A stretch of 19,488 nucleotides of DNA, taken from NCBI GenBank assembly GCA_003024985.2, contig PXIH01S0032148.1. One strand, 5' to 3'. The notes beneath the pieces are model-generated. The model was not told the DNA's origin. It saw nothing but the letters and a program-made list of their open reading frames with translations, and did no database searches. This stretch comes from Euperipatoides rowelli (Eukaryota; Onychophora; Udeonychophora; Euonychophora; Peripatopsidae). A program made the position numbers and the translations under genes. Within the stretch, counting starts at the first letter, position 1; every line of letters begins with the position of its first letter. Below are positions 1 through 9,977 of the stretch, piece by piece.

Positions 1-255
1 CGCAGCCAGTCCCACTGTGCCAATGCCCCTTGGCTATAATTGAATAATATTAAATACCATTGACAAGCATTTTATATTCCCCCCATTGTTTTCAATTTTG
101 TAGGTCCTCAAAAATATCATTTGCCCTGGACCTCACATTTTCTCTAAAAATCCTTACTCATGATTATTATCCTTCTATCCAGAATAAATGTATGAAATAC
201 AGTTAGGTTAAACATTCTTTGAGTTTAGTTAAAACTAAAAACCTGTAATGATCAA
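1..255. other. AT-rich leader without a gene
   Basis: No open frame of note and no delimited element is visible. The stretch around 110-165 has a GC-richer wording (CTGGACCTCACATTTTC) that recalls the non-coding ends of hAT elements, but no terminal repeat or target duplication supports this. Confidence 0.3.
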
Positions 256-302
256 CAGTGGTGTGCCAATAAAATAGGGTACATGGGGTGGGCCCCTATT
301 TT
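256..302 (+). repeat. hAT-like 5' terminus with subterminal hairpin
   Basis: The sequence CAGTGGTGTGCCAAT at 256-270 has the CAG-G start common to hAT terminal inverted repeats, and resembles the start of the element at 3381 (both open CAGTGGTG). Directly after it AAAATAGGG (271-279) pairs with CCCTATTTT (294-302), a 9-bp stem, with GGGG and GGCCCC in the loop. It lies about 520 bp upstream of the hAT transposase relic and is probably its left end. The candidate right end at 1613-1634 does not give a matching 8-bp duplication, so the assignment is inference. Confidence 0.4.
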
Positions 303-786
303 GTCACCCCCAAGGCCACCATTGGATTAAAAACCTTGCAAGCAGTTCAGTAAAAGTCAGAAGTTATTTTTCACTGGGTGTGGTTTTTGTCTAAGAGTGG
401 TCCTCCAGAACAAGACAAAAAAATTAAATGTTTTAAAAATGTATGCAAAACAAAGATTAGTTACCAACGTCAGCTGGGAGTTTGGGGGTTACTGTAAGGA
501 CACCTCCTCCCCAACATGGTCCAGGGCAGTGACCCTGGAATCTACTTTTTTTATGACCTAAAAGTTTTACAATAGCTCTAGTAATATTTAAAAATAACTA
601 TTTTCTTTTTAGAAGCAACAATTAAGTATTAGGAAAAATTAACCAGTAATCAATTATTGGCTATGAATCTTCTGAAATGATATCCACAACTCAAAGCATA
701 TTAATTCCTATATCCCAAAACATAATTTATACATATTATAAACCATAAATTTAAATATGTAGACTCAAGTCAAGACTCCAGCCAAT

Positions 787-1575
787 TGGACGAAACTGTC
801 ATCTTATTGTGATTTATTGAAGACGATGATACAAATGTGAGTGCTCTCCCCTACCAGTGTGAATGGCTAGTTGGAGTATTTACAAGTGGAAAGACAACTG
901 GTAGGTATCTGCTTTCTAAAGTGAAGAAAATCCTCTAGGATCTCAACTTAAGCTTGCAGTTGCTTTTTGGTCAAAGTTATGATGAAGCTGGCAATATGCA
1001 AGTCAGTATTAAGGCATGAAGAGATGCATTCAAGAAGAATGTCCTAAGGCCCTTTAAATAAGATGTCAGGCACATTGGTTTGACCTAGTCATAGAGAAAA
1101 TGTGGAATTCTGAATTGCTGTGAAAAACTTCTTTTTGGATTCTGGAAGAGATTTATGTCTTTATGACTGGTCAGGATCGCCATACTGTGTTTGTGGAAGT
1201 TCTCCAAACTTCTTCAGATCACATTAGCGCAAGAATAGACAAGCATGTTTCTACAACACAATGAATCAGCAAACATACAGCTTCCAAACACTATATGACT
1301 GCTTTATTGAAACAATGGACAGAGAATCAGCCACTTCTGCATCACGACTAAAAAAGAAATTGAAGACATTTGAATTCACCACTGTTAGTAATTGTCATCT
1401 GTCTGAAGATTTTTTAAGTTTCTGCACCCATCACAGTAACAAGGTGTTATGATCGATCTTTTGATGTGAAAGTAATTTTAGCAGATGTAATAACACAACT
1501 AAAGCATCTCAGAACAAATAAAGATGGTCTGAACTTCAAACTGAAATACATAAATTTCTGGAGGTACACTCAATT
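787..1575 (+). pseudogene. decayed hAT transposase (ZMYM1/DUF4371-like)
   Basis: This is the RNase-H-fold middle part of a hAT transposase, the enzyme that cuts and pastes hAT DNA transposons. Several blocks fit the DUF4371/ZMYM1-like consensus in the right order but in different frames. At 867 onward there is LVGVFTSGKTTGRYLLSK, then FGQSYDEAGNM (family GQ-YDGA-NM). At 1139-1198 there is LEEIYVFMTGQDRHTVFVEV (family LEELYVFM-GS-RH--FLEVQ). At 1261-1450 there is an open stretch with SRLKKKLKTFEF. Near 1478-1540 there is ADVITQLKHLRTNKDGLNF. The first block uses frame 3 (with TGA and TAG stops), the second frame 2 and the third frame 1, so there are at least two frameshifts. The N-terminal zinc finger and the C-terminal dimerisation domain are not recognisable. 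It cannot make an active enzyme. I am confident of the superfamily and less so of the subfamily. Confidence 0.75.
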
Positions 1576-1612
1576 GTAGCTGAAAAGAAGAGGAACTCAT
1601 CAAATGGTTTGG

Positions 1613-1634
1613 GGGGAGGGGATCAGCACCCCTG
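1613..1634 (+). repeat. candidate hAT 3' terminus
   Basis: The stretch ends GATCAGCACCCCTG, whose reverse complement starts CAGGGGTGCTGATC and so resembles the CAGTGGTGTGCC start at 256. Bases 248-255 (atgatcaa) and 1635-1642 (tataaaaa) do not match as a target duplication, so this end is only tentative. If right, the element would be 1,379 bp, too short for a full hAT gene and hence internally deleted. Confidence 0.3.
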
Positions 1635-1652
1635 TATAAAAATAAACCCACA

Positions 1653-2235
1653 GGTTTTTTTTTACTATTTGCACTTACTATTTACAATATTTAGGGTTTT
1701 TCTTACTATTTACACTATTTAGGGTTTTCTTACTATTTACAGTATATATGGATTTTCTTACTATTTACACTAATTAGGGGTATCTTACTATTTACACTAA
1801 TTAGGGTTTTCTTACTATTTACACTATTTAGGGTTTTTCATACTATTCACACTAGTTAGGGGTTTTCTTACTATTTTTACTATTTAGGGTTTTTCTTACT
1901 ATTTACACTATTTAGGGTTTGTCTTACTATTTACACTATTTAGGGTTTTTCTTACTATTTTTACTATTTAGGGTTTTTATCACTATGGTTTTTATCACTA
2001 TGGTTTTTACACTTTGGTTTTTCTTACTATTTACACTATTTATGTTTTTTCTTAGTATGTACACTATTTAGAGTTTTTCTTACTATTTACACTATTTAGG
2101 TGTTTTTTACTATTTACTAATTTAGTGTTTTCTTACTATTTACACTTTGTAGGGTGTTTTTTTTACTATTTACACTATTTAGGGGTTTTCTTACTATTTA
2201 CACTATTCAGGATTTTACTTACTATTTACACTATG
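1653..2235. repeat. 28-bp minisatellite, about 20 copies
   Basis: Tandem array with consensus close to TTACTATTTACACTATTTAG followed by GGTTTTTC. Units vary by point changes and by the number of Ts. A shortened variant (TTTTTATCACTATGG) is repeated near 1973-2005. Each unit contains TTTAGGG, but the units are not short telomeric repeats. Short open frames across 2125-2366 are products of the repeat. Confidence 0.9.
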
Positions 2236-2238
2236 TAC

Positions 2239-2400
2239 AACCAAAAAAAAACTTATCAAATCAGACAGAAAGGCAACAAAACATTGTCAACCAAAAAAGC
2301 TTATCAAATCAGACAGAAAGGCAGCAAAACATCAAAAAAAGCTTATCAAATTATACAGAAAGGTAACAAAACGTCCAGTTAACCAAAAAAAAAAGCTTAT
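2239..2400. repeat. ~48-bp tandem repeat, 3 copies plus a partial
   Basis: Three units of the form ACCAAAAAA-GCTTATCAAA-TCAGACAGAAAGGCA-ACAAAAC follow one another, with a partial fourth ending in GCTTAT near 2400. Unit length varies from about 45 to 51 bp because of the A runs. It abuts the preceding minisatellite directly. Confidence 0.85.
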
Positions 2401-2426
2401 TAAAAATCTGAAATGCATACACCTTG

Positions 2427-2445
2427 CCCCCCCCCCCCCCCCCCC
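2427..2445. repeat. poly(C) tract of 19
   Basis: An uninterrupted run of 19 C in very AT-rich DNA. Runs of this length are prone to length error in assembly, so the exact count is unreliable. Confidence 0.9.
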
Positions 2446-3146
2446 AGAGAAAATTGTCTGAAGGAAACACTGGTAGGCTATACTGCATATACCCACTTCC
2501 TTATAAAAAGGAATACCATAGTATATTTACTACCAATAAATATAACTCTGAGAGTATAAGGCAAAAACAACTTAAAACAATTCTAAATATTAAAAATAAT
2601 AGTGTATCTTTACTATACAAGTTAACATGGACTATAAGAAATCAATTGCTTCATTTCTAATAGAAAAAATAATAATTTCAAATTTGTTATTGGAATTTTA
2701 TGATTGTTAAAACTAGAATACTTTTTAGCACTGAAAAATAATGCATTTATTCATTATTTGTATTATATTCCTGTTACATTTTATTAATTTTTTGCTTTTG
2801 ACATCTTAGTAACTATAATAATTTTACATATTACATTCATTTTTTTTGCACTACATTTCTATTTTTATTATTTTGAATAATATCATTGACCATTATATGT
2901 TTAGACATGTACACCACAGAAAAAAAATTGAGTCAGTAGATTCTAAATTGATGGCAGAAGCAGTGATGGGGAAGTTATTGATAAGTAGTGATAAAGTTTA
3001 GGAGATTGCTTATTTTCCATCATCCTATTATGACAAAGTTGTAAGTCTATTTGTACTGATAATGATGGCAATTTTACAAATTGCATAACTATAATTGAAA
3101 GAATGAGAATTAGTTGTTCTCCATCCAAAATGTACATATGTATCTA
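2446..3146. other. AT-rich stretch, no gene seen
   Basis: Short open frames exist (for example 2424-2660 +, 2943-3137 -), but none shows a domain, a codon pattern or a neighbour that would make it believable. No delimited repeat was found. Confidence 0.5.
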
Positions 3147-3264
3147 GTACCACAGATAGATAAAGTGCCAGTACTAAGATAGATAAAGTACCAGTACCAC
3201 AGATAGATAAATACCAGTGCCACAGATAGATAAAGTACCAGTACCACATATAGATAAAGCCACA
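3147..3264. repeat. 24-bp minisatellite, 5 copies
   Basis: Unit GTACCACAGATAGATAAAGT plus GCCA, repeated five times with small changes; one unit is missing a base and one has ACTAA in place of ACCACA. Each unit has an AGATAGATAAAG core. Three overlapping minus-strand open frames at 3028-3292, rich in W, Y and L, are translations of this array. Confidence 0.9.
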
Positions 3265-3915
3265 GTATTGATACTGATTTGACTCTTGTCATTTGTTTAT
3301 AACTGATAACAAATGAGAGATAATGCTAAAGTGACAGATGTTTTGAATGTGTTGGGAGTGACATGAAGTTGTCTTGCCACCAGTGGTGGCTAGCATATGG
3401 TGGACTCTGGGACGGAGCCCCTCCAAATAAAATTAAGCACATACTCCTTCTCAATGTTATCTAATATTGAGTAGTAATTTTTTTTTTTATGTTAAAAAAA
3501 TAAATGTTTGATAATTAATTAGGCATAATAAAGTTTTTTTCATTAAAAAAAATAAAAATATGCAAGGGTTAATGTATTCAGGTTCAGTGTCTTGGACTCT
3601 ATAAAATCTGTCCAAATTTTAACCTTTGAAGTATAGCCAACGAGCTAGAAATGAAGTGGTTATGATTTGTTTAAATGAATTTCACGTGACTTTTCTTGGG
3701 CAGAGTCCGAAACACTGAACGAAATTCGAGAGAAGCTGAAAAAGCACGCGTTTTGAGCGTATTTCCCACAAACATACATATGGGTAGGCATATCTCTCTC
3801 TCTCATTAAATCTCATTTGATCGATTGACGACTGTATGAATTTGGCGCTTTTTTATTTTATTTGATTATTTCAGATTTGTGATTGTTGTTTCATTCAGAC
3901 TTGTGGAATTTTTCC

Positions 3916-3975
3916 NTGTATATACAGTATCTATATACGGTATATATATGCAGTACCTACTGTATATGCAGTAGT
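3916..3975. repeat. TATA-rich imperfect palindromic tract
   Basis: Short inverted and direct units such as TATACAGTAT, TATATGCAGTA and GCAGTACCTACTG alternate here, inside the hAT-like element. It probably arose by replication slippage. Confidence 0.5.
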
Positions 3976-4100
3976 AGTCATAGTATAATTCAGAGCTCAT
4001 TTTAAGGCATAAAAAAAAAAAAATTAATAACTCCCAGGGCTGTGGCCATGGACTCCGTTGGGAGGCTTACAGCGCCCCACAAACCCCAGCTGTCACAGCA

Positions 4101-4111
4101 CCCCCCCCCCC
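4101..4111. repeat. poly(C) tract of 11
   Basis: Eleven C in a row, 27 bp inside the right end of the hAT-like element. Confidence 0.85.
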
Positions 4112-4146
4112 ATGCCTGCTAGTCACCACCCACTACTGCTTTCCAC

Positions 4147-5660
4147 TGTGACAAATGTCCAAAATATTTATGTGGATTACAAAGGATTGTTACCATTGCC
4201 ATGATTTGTGCAGTGGCAGTGATTATTCCAATGATTAGAAATGATGTGTAATAGGTTCTTAATGCTACCATTTTGCAGTCTTGGTCATTAAGACATAAAT
4301 ATTATTATTATTATACTACATTTATTAACAATTTTTGTAACTTGATGTTGTATTTAAAGGTCAAATGTAACAGATTTTCAATTTTTTTTTATTATTGATT
4401 TTAAAAGATTTTTACTAAAAAAAAATATCCACCAGATTTAAAAAAAAAAAAAAGTTATTTACATCATTTCTCAGAGAAGAATAAAGCTTGCTATAATTAA
4501 CTATAGAATATTTGCTATCTTTGTCAGCTTAAGTCTGAAAATCTTTAGACTAAATGTTTAATTACTTGTATAAAATCATAATCCAATCCATCCTTTGTGC
4601 TATTATGGTCCAATTTTTTTTTTTTTTAAAAAAAAAATCAAAATGACATTTACTACAAGTTGAACATTCCTCTATTTACATTATACAAATAAAATAGCTG
4701 TAGAAAGAGTTTTGTCATCAAATTAATCTCAGATCCCCAAAAATGTGAAAGTTTCAATTTGTAAACTCAGAATGAGGATATCAATAGTCTTAATTTTATC
4801 TTTAAATAACTTATTTTTTATGCATTTTACATTTTTTTTCCAGTGTAATTTTTCTTTTAGTAATTATCTTTGAAAATCAATAATAAAAAAAAATAATAAA
4901 AATTCATTGACCTTTAATTATTATTTGAGTTGTGGTGTATCAAAAAAAAAAAAAAAAAAACAATTGAATATTAGTTGTGTTGGAATGGTTTTTGATTAGG
5001 GCACAGTTTTGACCTGAAAGGACATTTATTAACAAGGGATATAACAATTTAGTGAAAGTTTCAGTTTTGAAGTCATACATAGTGAAATTATAAAAGACTT
5101 GTTATTAAAATAATCCTATTTTGAATTGATACATTGTTAAAATCAATCCAATTTTAAGAAAACTAATGTAATTCAGTAAAATAACCAAATCTTGTTTTCA
5201 TTGTACAGAATAAAAGTTCAATTTCCGTGGGCTGGTTTAAATTTGTGTTTGCAATTAATTTAATTTATTAAACAATTCAAAGCACATTACAAAAAGTATT
5301 TGACATATGTAATTATAGAATAATTGTTAGGCTATTTTAGGTGTTAAGTTTATAATTAAGGATGATTTATAAATGGTAGCACACAATTAAGGATGAATTA
5401 CAAATGTGCATATTACTATTCTATTTTAGGCATCCTAAACAATATAAAGGTCTGTATTCTTATGTAGAAAGAAACTACTTAAGAATTATTCATTCTCATG
5501 CATGTATAGGCCTATATATATTTTGGATTTAATAAAATATTAAAAAAAAAGTATTTGTCATAAAATTTAAAATATTAAATATATTCTACTGTACCGGTAC
5601 CTATGTTTTTTTTTTTTTTTTTTAAATATCATCATTTACATATTACTATATACTAGTAAT
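4147..5660. other. AT-rich stretch, no gene seen
   Basis: A/T homopolymers (4440-4453, 4612-4637, 4942-4960, 5607-5623), an ATT run near 4302-4312, and a 31-bp-spaced direct repeat of AATTAAGGATGA at 5354 and 5385 are visible. The A run at 4942 could be an old retroelement tail, but no coding signal precedes it. No gene or delimited element was found. Confidence 0.5.
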
Positions 5661-5666
5661 CCAATG

Positions 5667-5685
5667 TTGGTCGAAATTCGACCAA
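5667..5685. repeat. 9-bp-arm palindrome
   Basis: TTGGTCGAA, a single A, then TTCGACCAA: a perfect inverted repeat immediately left of the tandem block that starts at 5684. Confidence 0.8.
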
Positions 5686-5850
5686 TAAGAAATTCCTTTG
5701 TAAAAAGCTGCCACTCCTTTGTAAAAACCCGCCACAACGCTAAACAATGAATTTCCTTTGTAAAAAGCCGCCACAACGCTAATAAGAAAATTTCCTTTGT
5801 AAAAAGCTGCCACTCCTTTGTAAAAACCCGCCACAACGCTAAACAATGAA
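5684..5850. repeat. higher-order tandem repeat (CCTTTGTAAAAA units)
   Basis: The word CCTTTGTAAAAA occurs at 5695, 5716, 5755, 5794 and 5815, so spacings run 21, 39, 39, 21. The 65-bp block that starts AATAAGAAA and ends ACGCTAAACAATGAA is present twice, offset by 99 bp, with a shorter related unit between the copies. Each unit carries a GC-richer GCCGCCAC or CCCGCCACAACGCT segment. Minus-strand open frames here (5636-5846) are repeat translations. A further 21-bp direct repeat of TTGCACTCCCTC follows at about 5881 and 5901. Confidence 0.85.
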
Positions 5851-5919
5851 TGTTTTAATTTTATATATAAATTTTAGCTTATTGCACTCCCTCAAAGATG
5901 TTGCACTCCCTCTCCATAC

Positions 5920-8050
5920 AATATAAACTTTAACTCTGCCAAATCTCACACTCATCCGTGCACCCAATATGCTTTAAAAGGGATCCAAAGTTTTCCCATC
6001 ACTTATTAATATATAGATTGTAAGTAATGAAATGAAATAAGATAAATATGTAAATATATGTTTTAGATTACATAGTAAAATAATGAGATAGGTACTTATA
6101 CACTTTCAGAAGACCCATCAAGTTCAATATTGCCTTTAACATGCTGTAAACATGAGACTTTAATCAGAATACACACTGAAATCTGTTACAACTATCAAAT
6201 TATTGATTTACATAAAAAAAAACTATCAAAAAAAAATGGGCTAGGCTATATACAGTGTGCCAACTAATTTTGTGTTTACTAGCCATGACAATAACATTTC
6301 AACAATTAGGTAAACATGGTACTTTAATATGTTTTATTCATTCCAACCCTTTATAGAAATGCTGCTTAACTCAAAACAAAACTATAAAATAAATAAAAAA
6401 AATCCTAAATCAAAAAATAACAAGTAAAATATAAAAAAAACATTTATTGATCAAATTGAGATTATAGCTAATCTGCAAAAGTTAACAGAAGTCTAAAAGT
6501 TAGTTTTACTTTTAAGATATCATCACAAAAAAGGCATTCTACACGTGACACAATGCCTTTGTATTAATAAACTTCATTCAAAATAGACTTTATATTTACA
6601 TCCTCAATGTGGATAGTTATTCTCCATCTCTTTCTTTTCAACTAAATATTTGAGATAGTNTTGTTTGAGAAGAATGTGGAGGATGATATTTTAATATGTT
6701 TTGAAATCCAAAACCATTGAGGTATTGAGATTGCCTATAAATAGTTTCTATGATTTCTTTCTCCCATATAAATGTTATGCCTTTTGGGAAATTGTAAAAA
6801 AAAAAAAATGATTGAAATGCTGACTGAGTGAACTAAATCAGAGCAATTAGAAAAATGATCCAAAAAATTTTTTCTACTAAAAAAAAAAAAAAAAAACATT
6901 GAATGGTTGAGTTATATCAGAATCTGTTTGTTGATGTTTGTGACTGAAGTATTGAACAAGAAGATGATTTGAAAAACTTATTGAAAAACTTTACTACAAA
7001 TTGACCATATAGGAAGGAGAAAAAAATCTAAGTAAAGTCTACAAAATATCTCTCCGAAAATAAACATTACTTATGAACTTAAGACTCAATATTATACTTA
7101 TAATCGATGCAATATGTTGCGTAAAAACAGATATCATGTTGCAAACCACACACACTGATGCTAACCACACACACTGGCATATCCAGGCATGCATAATTAA
7201 ATGATAGATAGCCACCCATCATCAGCCATATTTATTGAAAAAAAAAAAAAACAATATTTACCAGATATATTCATTTGCTCTATTTTTTTTAGCTGTGGAA
7301 CCATTCATCTATTTTGCTTTATAAGTAGAGTATGCACACTGTTGTTTTACAAGCCTCTGGGTATCAAGCTTACCAATTATGTATCCTCCCAAAATAACCC
7401 AATGGTGTATGACCATGTCAAATGCTCAGATGCCTTATTTTTTATTTAGAGTCCTAACCTTACCCTTACCCTGAACCCTGACTCCAACTATGTGTGAAAT
7501 CCACTATGCCCTAACCCTCTGATAATCCAAGAGGTTAAATATACTGATTTTGATCAATTTTGTTAGTTTTTTCACAATTTCCATTGGCCTTACCTTTAAC
7601 CAGTCAACAAACATCAATGACAGATTTTTGGAGGAAATGTCTTGGTAAGTTTGACACCCATATACTATAGTTGGTTATGTCACAATTGATTTAGTTTGAA
7701 AGCATCGTACTTGAAAATGGATTTTAGTAAAGCAGTAAATAAAGTATAATAAAATATTTTACACACTACTAGATGTTTATTAGAATTCAATTTGATGCTT
7801 AAAACTAAAAACCATAACAACTATAAGACAAGGAATATGATTGGTTACTGTATAGAGCAATTTCATTGATCTGGTCCCAATCCTGAGAATAACATGAACA
7901 AATTTAAGAACACATCTACAATTTTGAGATGGATTAAACAGATTGGAGACCTGTTACATAAAAGTACAAATGTGCCTTTATTTATGTATTTAAAAAATTT
8001 AATCCGTTATTTCACTGCATTTGCCTAAATTAGATATACTTTATATACAG
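5920..8050. other. AT-rich stretch, no gene seen
   Basis: No convincing coding region. An 18-bp direct repeat (AACCACACACACTG, twice) lies at 7145-7175. The + strand frame 7201-7449 looks random and carries a poly-lysine from an A run. A C/T-rich patch with CCTTACCC and CCCTAACCC words at 7446-7520 is degenerate and not a telomere array. Long A runs occur at 6798-6808 and 6880-6896; N at 6660. Confidence 0.5.
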
Positions 8051-8051
8051 T

Positions 8052-9080
8052 ATGGAAGTATTAGATTTGTTGACATTAAACAAAGTTGTTATGTATAATT
8101 TTGTATATGCAAATATAGTCTCAAAAGAGAAATTCAGATTATTAATTAATATGGGTAACAGAGAAGGTGATTTTTTGCTCAAATTATGGATAATACAATA
8201 TCACCAGGTGGGGTTGGTATTATTAGCTGAGGGAAAAATTATGTATAAGAAATTGTCTAAGATCACAATCTGGAGCAATGTTGCTCTGACGGAGTATAGA
8301 AATGCCAAGGTAAATCTGATAAAGTTAATGGGTCTTTATCTTGAGGGAGGTTTGGAAAAGTTCATTATTAAGTTTGAGCTTGGTATTTTGCCAGTCAGAA
8401 TAAGATTGTTCAAAATTGGTATAATAAAAATGTATAATATTATTGTCCACTGGGGTGTGGGCAGGAGGAGGATAAAGGTAATTTGTTTTGGGAATGTTTA
8501 ATAGGGAGAAGGTAAATGTGCGTGGTATTGAAAAAAAGGTGGGGGAAGTATGGGCTGAATGTATGTTGGGTTGGGAAAACATTGGAAGGGTTGAATGATC
8601 GAGTAAAGGAGTTCATTTATGGGATTTTTATTTTCCTCTGTAGAAAGTAAAATGTGGGATAGTATTTGAGTCAATTCAATGTAATAATTATTTGGGAATT
8701 TTCTTGAGTTACAGTACATACATCTAAATATAAAAAAAGATTTGTTCTCTCTTACTATTGAGGTATTTGATAGAGTGTGGGATAGGGAGGTGATGACATA
8801 GAGATAAGTAAGAGTATATAATGTTGCCTTGCATCACAGGGTAACAGGGATGAGAATGGGAGGTGGGAGAGAATTGAATAATGGATTAGTCCAGGGTTTC
8901 TGGAATTTAAATTGTTTATATAGAATTAATGTTGAAATTGGGTATTGTATTATGTATTGATTTATGCTTGATATTGAGATCCTAGATAGATATCATTTCT
9001 AGGATTTTTATTTGTACAAGCTAATATTTTATTGGTTTTATTAAAATAAAAAAAAAAAAAAAAAAANAAANAAAAAAAAT
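8052..9080 (+). mobile_element. 5'-truncated LINE tail with poly(A)
   Basis: This is the C-terminal end of a non-LTR retrotransposon polyprotein with its 3' untranslated region. An open frame at 8052-8501 ends in a region containing EKFIIKFELGILPVRIRLF, which resembles the stretch found just ahead of the LINE C-terminal zinc motif. After a frameshift between about 8426 and 8443 the next frame gives CPLGCGQEEDKGNLFWEC (8444-8497), a zf-RVT-like cysteine motif. The endonuclease and the catalytic reverse transcriptase are absent, as expected from 5' truncation on insertion. The non-coding tail continues to AAAATAAA near 9042 and an A run with two Ns (9043-9080). The truncation point and target duplication could not be fixed. 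Confidence 0.65.
9043..9080 (+). repeat. poly(A) tail of the LINE fragment
   Basis: A nearly pure A run of about 37 bases, interrupted by N at 9067 and 9071 and overlapping AATAAA at its start. Confidence 0.75.
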
Positions 9081-9160
9081 TATAAAACAATTTATTGCAA
9101 AAGAAAATATTTTCAAATGTATATATTTTACTATTACATAAAAAAAAATCTAAAACATTT

Positions 9161-9427
9161 CTACAAGGCTATGGGTTGTTTTAAAAATTTAATTAAAGAC
9201 TCTATGATCCTTTCTGTAAGATTTGTTGGTTTGCTGGGCAGAAAAAGTAAAATTAATCTGTAATCTATTTCATGTTGAGAATTTGTGCCGCATTTGTTCA
9301 ATTTAAATAATCTAGTAGGAACAAAATTTAAGTAATTTTTCGATGCAGTTAAAATGTGCTTTTTTTTTTTAACAGAAGGAATAATCTTTATGTTGATATC
9401 ATACTTAGTCAGAAGGGTCACCACCAA
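9161..9427 (-). CDS. unassigned 88-codon open frame
   Basis: I do not recognise this frame. It would start at a TTG just after a stop codon and encodes a mixed-composition protein with K-rich, then NFVPTRLFKLNKCG, then PSKPTNLTERIIESLIKFLK segments. A run of four K comes from an A homopolymer. The composition is more protein-like than other chance frames here, and it could be a fragment of a retroelement ORF or an exon relic. No promoter, splice signal or partner is evident, and chance is a fair explanation. Confidence 0.2.
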   Translation of the reverse strand: MVVTLLTKYDINIKIIPSVKKKKHILTASKNYLNFVPTRLFKLNKCGTNSQHEIDYRLILLFLPSKPTNLTERIIESLIKFLKQPIAL

Positions 9428-9935
9428 AGTTCAATCTCATTACAAATAATGTATGTTTGTGTAGAATAATTAGCATTTCCCGGAACGAAAAGTAATAATG
9501 AAAAATAAATCTAATCATAAATATTAGAATATGAAATATAGAAATTATATTTCATCAATTTTCTTTTGGCAAAATAATAATATTAGAAGGACCTCAAAAC
9601 GGATTATTTAGATTAGGCCTATATAAACTATTTAAATATTTATTTTGTTGATTAGAATCATATTCTAATATTAAAAACAAAAATGATTTATACTAGGACA
9701 TGTTTTCTATAAAAGAATATTTACATAGTCTATATAAATTAAAGATTTTTTTTAAAGTTATTTTTGTAAATGATTTAAAGTATAAACGGTGTGAAGATTA
9801 TTTAAAATAATTTATGAGATTATGGATATTATTGTAACTGATCTTAATTTGTAATCACTAATAATTTATATTGGCTTAATTATTTACTATAGTTTAATAT
9901 TATTATGTCTGAACACTCACTCTACTACATGCAAC
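9428..9935. other. AT-rich stretch, no gene seen
   Basis: Only short AT inverted repeats are visible, such as ATGAAATATA (9531-9540) with TATATTTCAT (9546-9555). Confidence 0.5.
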
Positions 9936-9952
9936 TTTTTTTTTTTTTGGAA

Positions 9953-9962
9953 GGGGGGGGGG
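9953..9962. repeat. poly(G) tract of 10
   Basis: Ten G on the + strand, lying between the poly(A) tail and the AATAAA of the minus-strand LINE, so C in the transcript sense. Confidence 0.85.
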
Positions 9963-9977
9963 TTGTCCCATTAAAAC

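Larger units (their letters stand above)
3381..4138. mobile_element. non-autonomous hAT element (MITE-like), 758 bp
   Basis: The left end reads CAGTGGTGGCTAGCATATGG. The right end, reverse-complemented, reads CAGTAGTGGGTGGTGACTAG then CAGGCATGG. The two match apart from a few substitutions and a short insertion, giving imperfect terminal inverted repeats with the CAG-G start of hAT elements. The flanks are cttgccac (3373-3380) and ctttccac (4139-4146), an 8-bp target duplication with one mismatch, the length made by hAT transposases. The inside has no transposase, so it must have been moved by an enzyme from elsewhere. It contains a CT-rich tract (3793-3803), a TATA-rich tract (3916-3975), a single N (3916), and a C run near the right end (4101-4111). 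Confidence 0.75.

Noticed and set aside
2125-2382. Overlapping + strand open frames rich in Y, F and L
   Set aside because: They are translations of the minisatellites at 1653-2235 and 2239-2400 and repeat with the array.
1653-2400. CRISPR-like array
   Set aside because: Units are adjacent with no unique spacers, and the context is eukaryotic.
3028-3292. Minus-strand frames with WYWYFIYL repeats that look like membrane segments
   Set aside because: They come from the 24-bp tandem array read in different frames.
5636-5846. Two minus-strand frames with repeated FTKEW or FYKG words
   Set aside because: Pure products of the CCTTTGTAAAAA tandem repeat.
7201-7449. 82-codon + strand open frame
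   Set aside because: Contains a lysine run from an A homopolymer, no domain, and no supporting context.
7446-7520. Interstitial telomere-like CCCTAA or CCTTACCC words
   Set aside because: Only a few irregular words with no regular period; too degenerate to call a telomeric array.
8325-8719. Minus-strand frames rich in P, H and Y
   Set aside because: Antisense shadows of the + strand LINE fragment at 8052-9080.
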